A stretch of 64,000 nt of DNA, from NCBI RefSeq assembly GCF_000576635.1, contig NZ_AVFL01000004.1, positions 124,001 to 188,000 on the forward strand, written 5' to 3'. The notes under the pieces were generated by a model that did no database searches, had not been told where the DNA came from, and worked only from the letters and a program-made list of their open reading frames with translations. How positions within the stretch are numbered: position 1 is the stretch's first letter; the number at the start of each line of letters is the position of its first letter. Position numbers and translations under genes: made by a program. Source of the DNA: Skermanella stibiiresistens SB22 (GTDB lineage Bacteria; Pseudomonadota; Alphaproteobacteria; Azospirillales; Azospirillaceae). Shown here one piece after another: positions 63,583 to 64,000 of the stretch.

Positions 63583-64000
63583 ATGAACCACCATTTCCGT
63601 CACCTGCTGTCGATTTCCACCATCGTGGCAACGGCATTGACCGCTTCGGCCGGTTTCTCCGCCGCGTTCGCGCAGTCGAAGGAGACCTTGACCTTCGCGG
63701 GGGTCACGTTCTCCGAGGCCGGCCGCGGCGACAGGCTCAAGGCCTGGGTCGAGAAGTTCAACAAGAGCCAGGACAAGATCGAAGTCCAGCCGGTGGCCCT
63801 TCCTTTCGCGACGCTCGCCAACACCGTCTTCACCCAGATGGGCGGCGGAGGCGGGCCGGATCTCGTCCGGTTCGACCAGATCGATTTCCACGCCGCCGTC
63901 GCGGCCAACCGGATCCTGCCCTTCGATGGCGAGATCGACGAGGGCGAATACAAGTTCACGGCTCCCGACAAATACATGCATGTCGGGGGCAAGCGGTATG
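63583..64000 (+). CDS. Sugar ABC transporter substrate-binding protein, partial
   Basis: First 139 residues of a periplasmic extracellular solute-binding protein (family 1). A signal peptide ends near SAAFAQ. The mature part begins ETLTFAGVTFSEAGRGD and contains GGPDLVRFDQIDFHAAV, the pattern of binding proteins for sugars or sugar acids. GGGAGGG lies 6-10 bases before the ATG. The frame runs off the right edge at 64000, so permeases and ATPase are expected beyond the window. A candidate GntR operator precedes it, tying uptake to the catabolic genes upstream. Confidence 0.88.
   Translation, partial: MNHHFRHLLSISTIVATALTASAGFSAAFAQSKETLTFAGVTFSEAGRGDRLKAWVEKFNKSQDKIEVQPVALPFATLANTVFTQMGGGGGPDLVRFDQIDFHAAVAANRILPFDGEIDEGEYKFTAPDKYMHVGGKRY

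Overview
The window is GC-rich DNA from a Gram-negative bacterium. It reads as an alphaproteobacterium, probably a Rhodospirillales/Azospirillum-like organism; that placement is inferred from base composition, gene style and the mix of LPS genes, not from any marker gene. No rRNA, tRNA, CRISPR array or insertion sequence was seen. The window is cut at both ends: a subtilase at the left edge ends just before its catalytic Ser codon, and a sugar-ABC binding protein runs off the right edge.

Layout. (a) 1-4.4 kb: partial S8 protease, then the peroxide-defence unit oxyR / ahpC-ahpD and a LysE-type exporter. (b) 4.6-7.9 kb: lptD and lptE, the two subunits of the outer-membrane LPS translocon, lie tail to tail around 366 bp of palindromic repeats. 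(c) 7.9-15.7 kb, minus strand: a Wzx/Wzy-style O-antigen block with an O-antigen ligase/polymerase, a WbpM-like dehydratase, a WbpV-like reductase, a WbpL-like initiating transferase, a UDP-glucuronate 4-epimerase and a Wzx flippase. An AsnB-type amidotransferase diverges from it. (d) 18.2-33.1 kb, plus strand: an ABC-transporter-dependent polysaccharide cluster with two GT4 enzymes, Wzm, Wzt with a C-terminal substrate domain, a coiled-coil methyltransferase, a 1167-residue three-module glycosyltransferase, a sugar C-methyltransferase, Gmd, Rmd and a further GT4. Gmd plus Rmd make GDP-D-rhamnose, so the likely product is a D-rhamnan comparable to the Pseudomonas A-band/common antigen, possibly methylated. 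(e) 33.1-52.2 kb: further envelope genes, including a secreted protein, a lipoprotein hydrolase, a second O-antigen-ligase-like protein, an autotransporter, a secreted Asp/Gly-repeat protein, a sulfatase-fold enzyme with Thr in place of the Cys nucleophile, a VanZ-like protein, a methyltransferase, two GT2 enzymes, and RmlB and RmlD. (f) 52.2-58.4 kb: a GH17 glucanase, a HIT protein, a type II NADH dehydrogenase with an in-frame amber codon before its conserved C-terminus, and a divergent set of a multi-[4Fe-4S] protein, a biotin/lipoate-ligase-like protein and a small unknown protein. (g) 58.4-64 kb: a sugar-acid catabolic locus with a GntR/FCD regulator, a 2-hydroxyacid dehydrogenase, an enolase-superfamily dehydratase, a gluconate-5-dehydrogenase-like SDR, an L-idonate-5-dehydrogenase-like enzyme and an ABC uptake system. 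A nearly identical 17-bp motif lies in front of the dehydratase and of the ABC gene.

Together, regions b-e form a large LPS/O-polysaccharide island coding for two kinds of O-polysaccharide assembly (flippase- and ABC-dependent) beside a dedicated-looking LptD/LptE pair. The most checkable oddities are the amber codon in the NADH dehydrogenase, the shared operator motif in the sugar-acid locus, the three-module glycosyltransferase with its coiled-coil methyltransferase partner, and the Fe-S/biotin-ligase-like/unknown trio.
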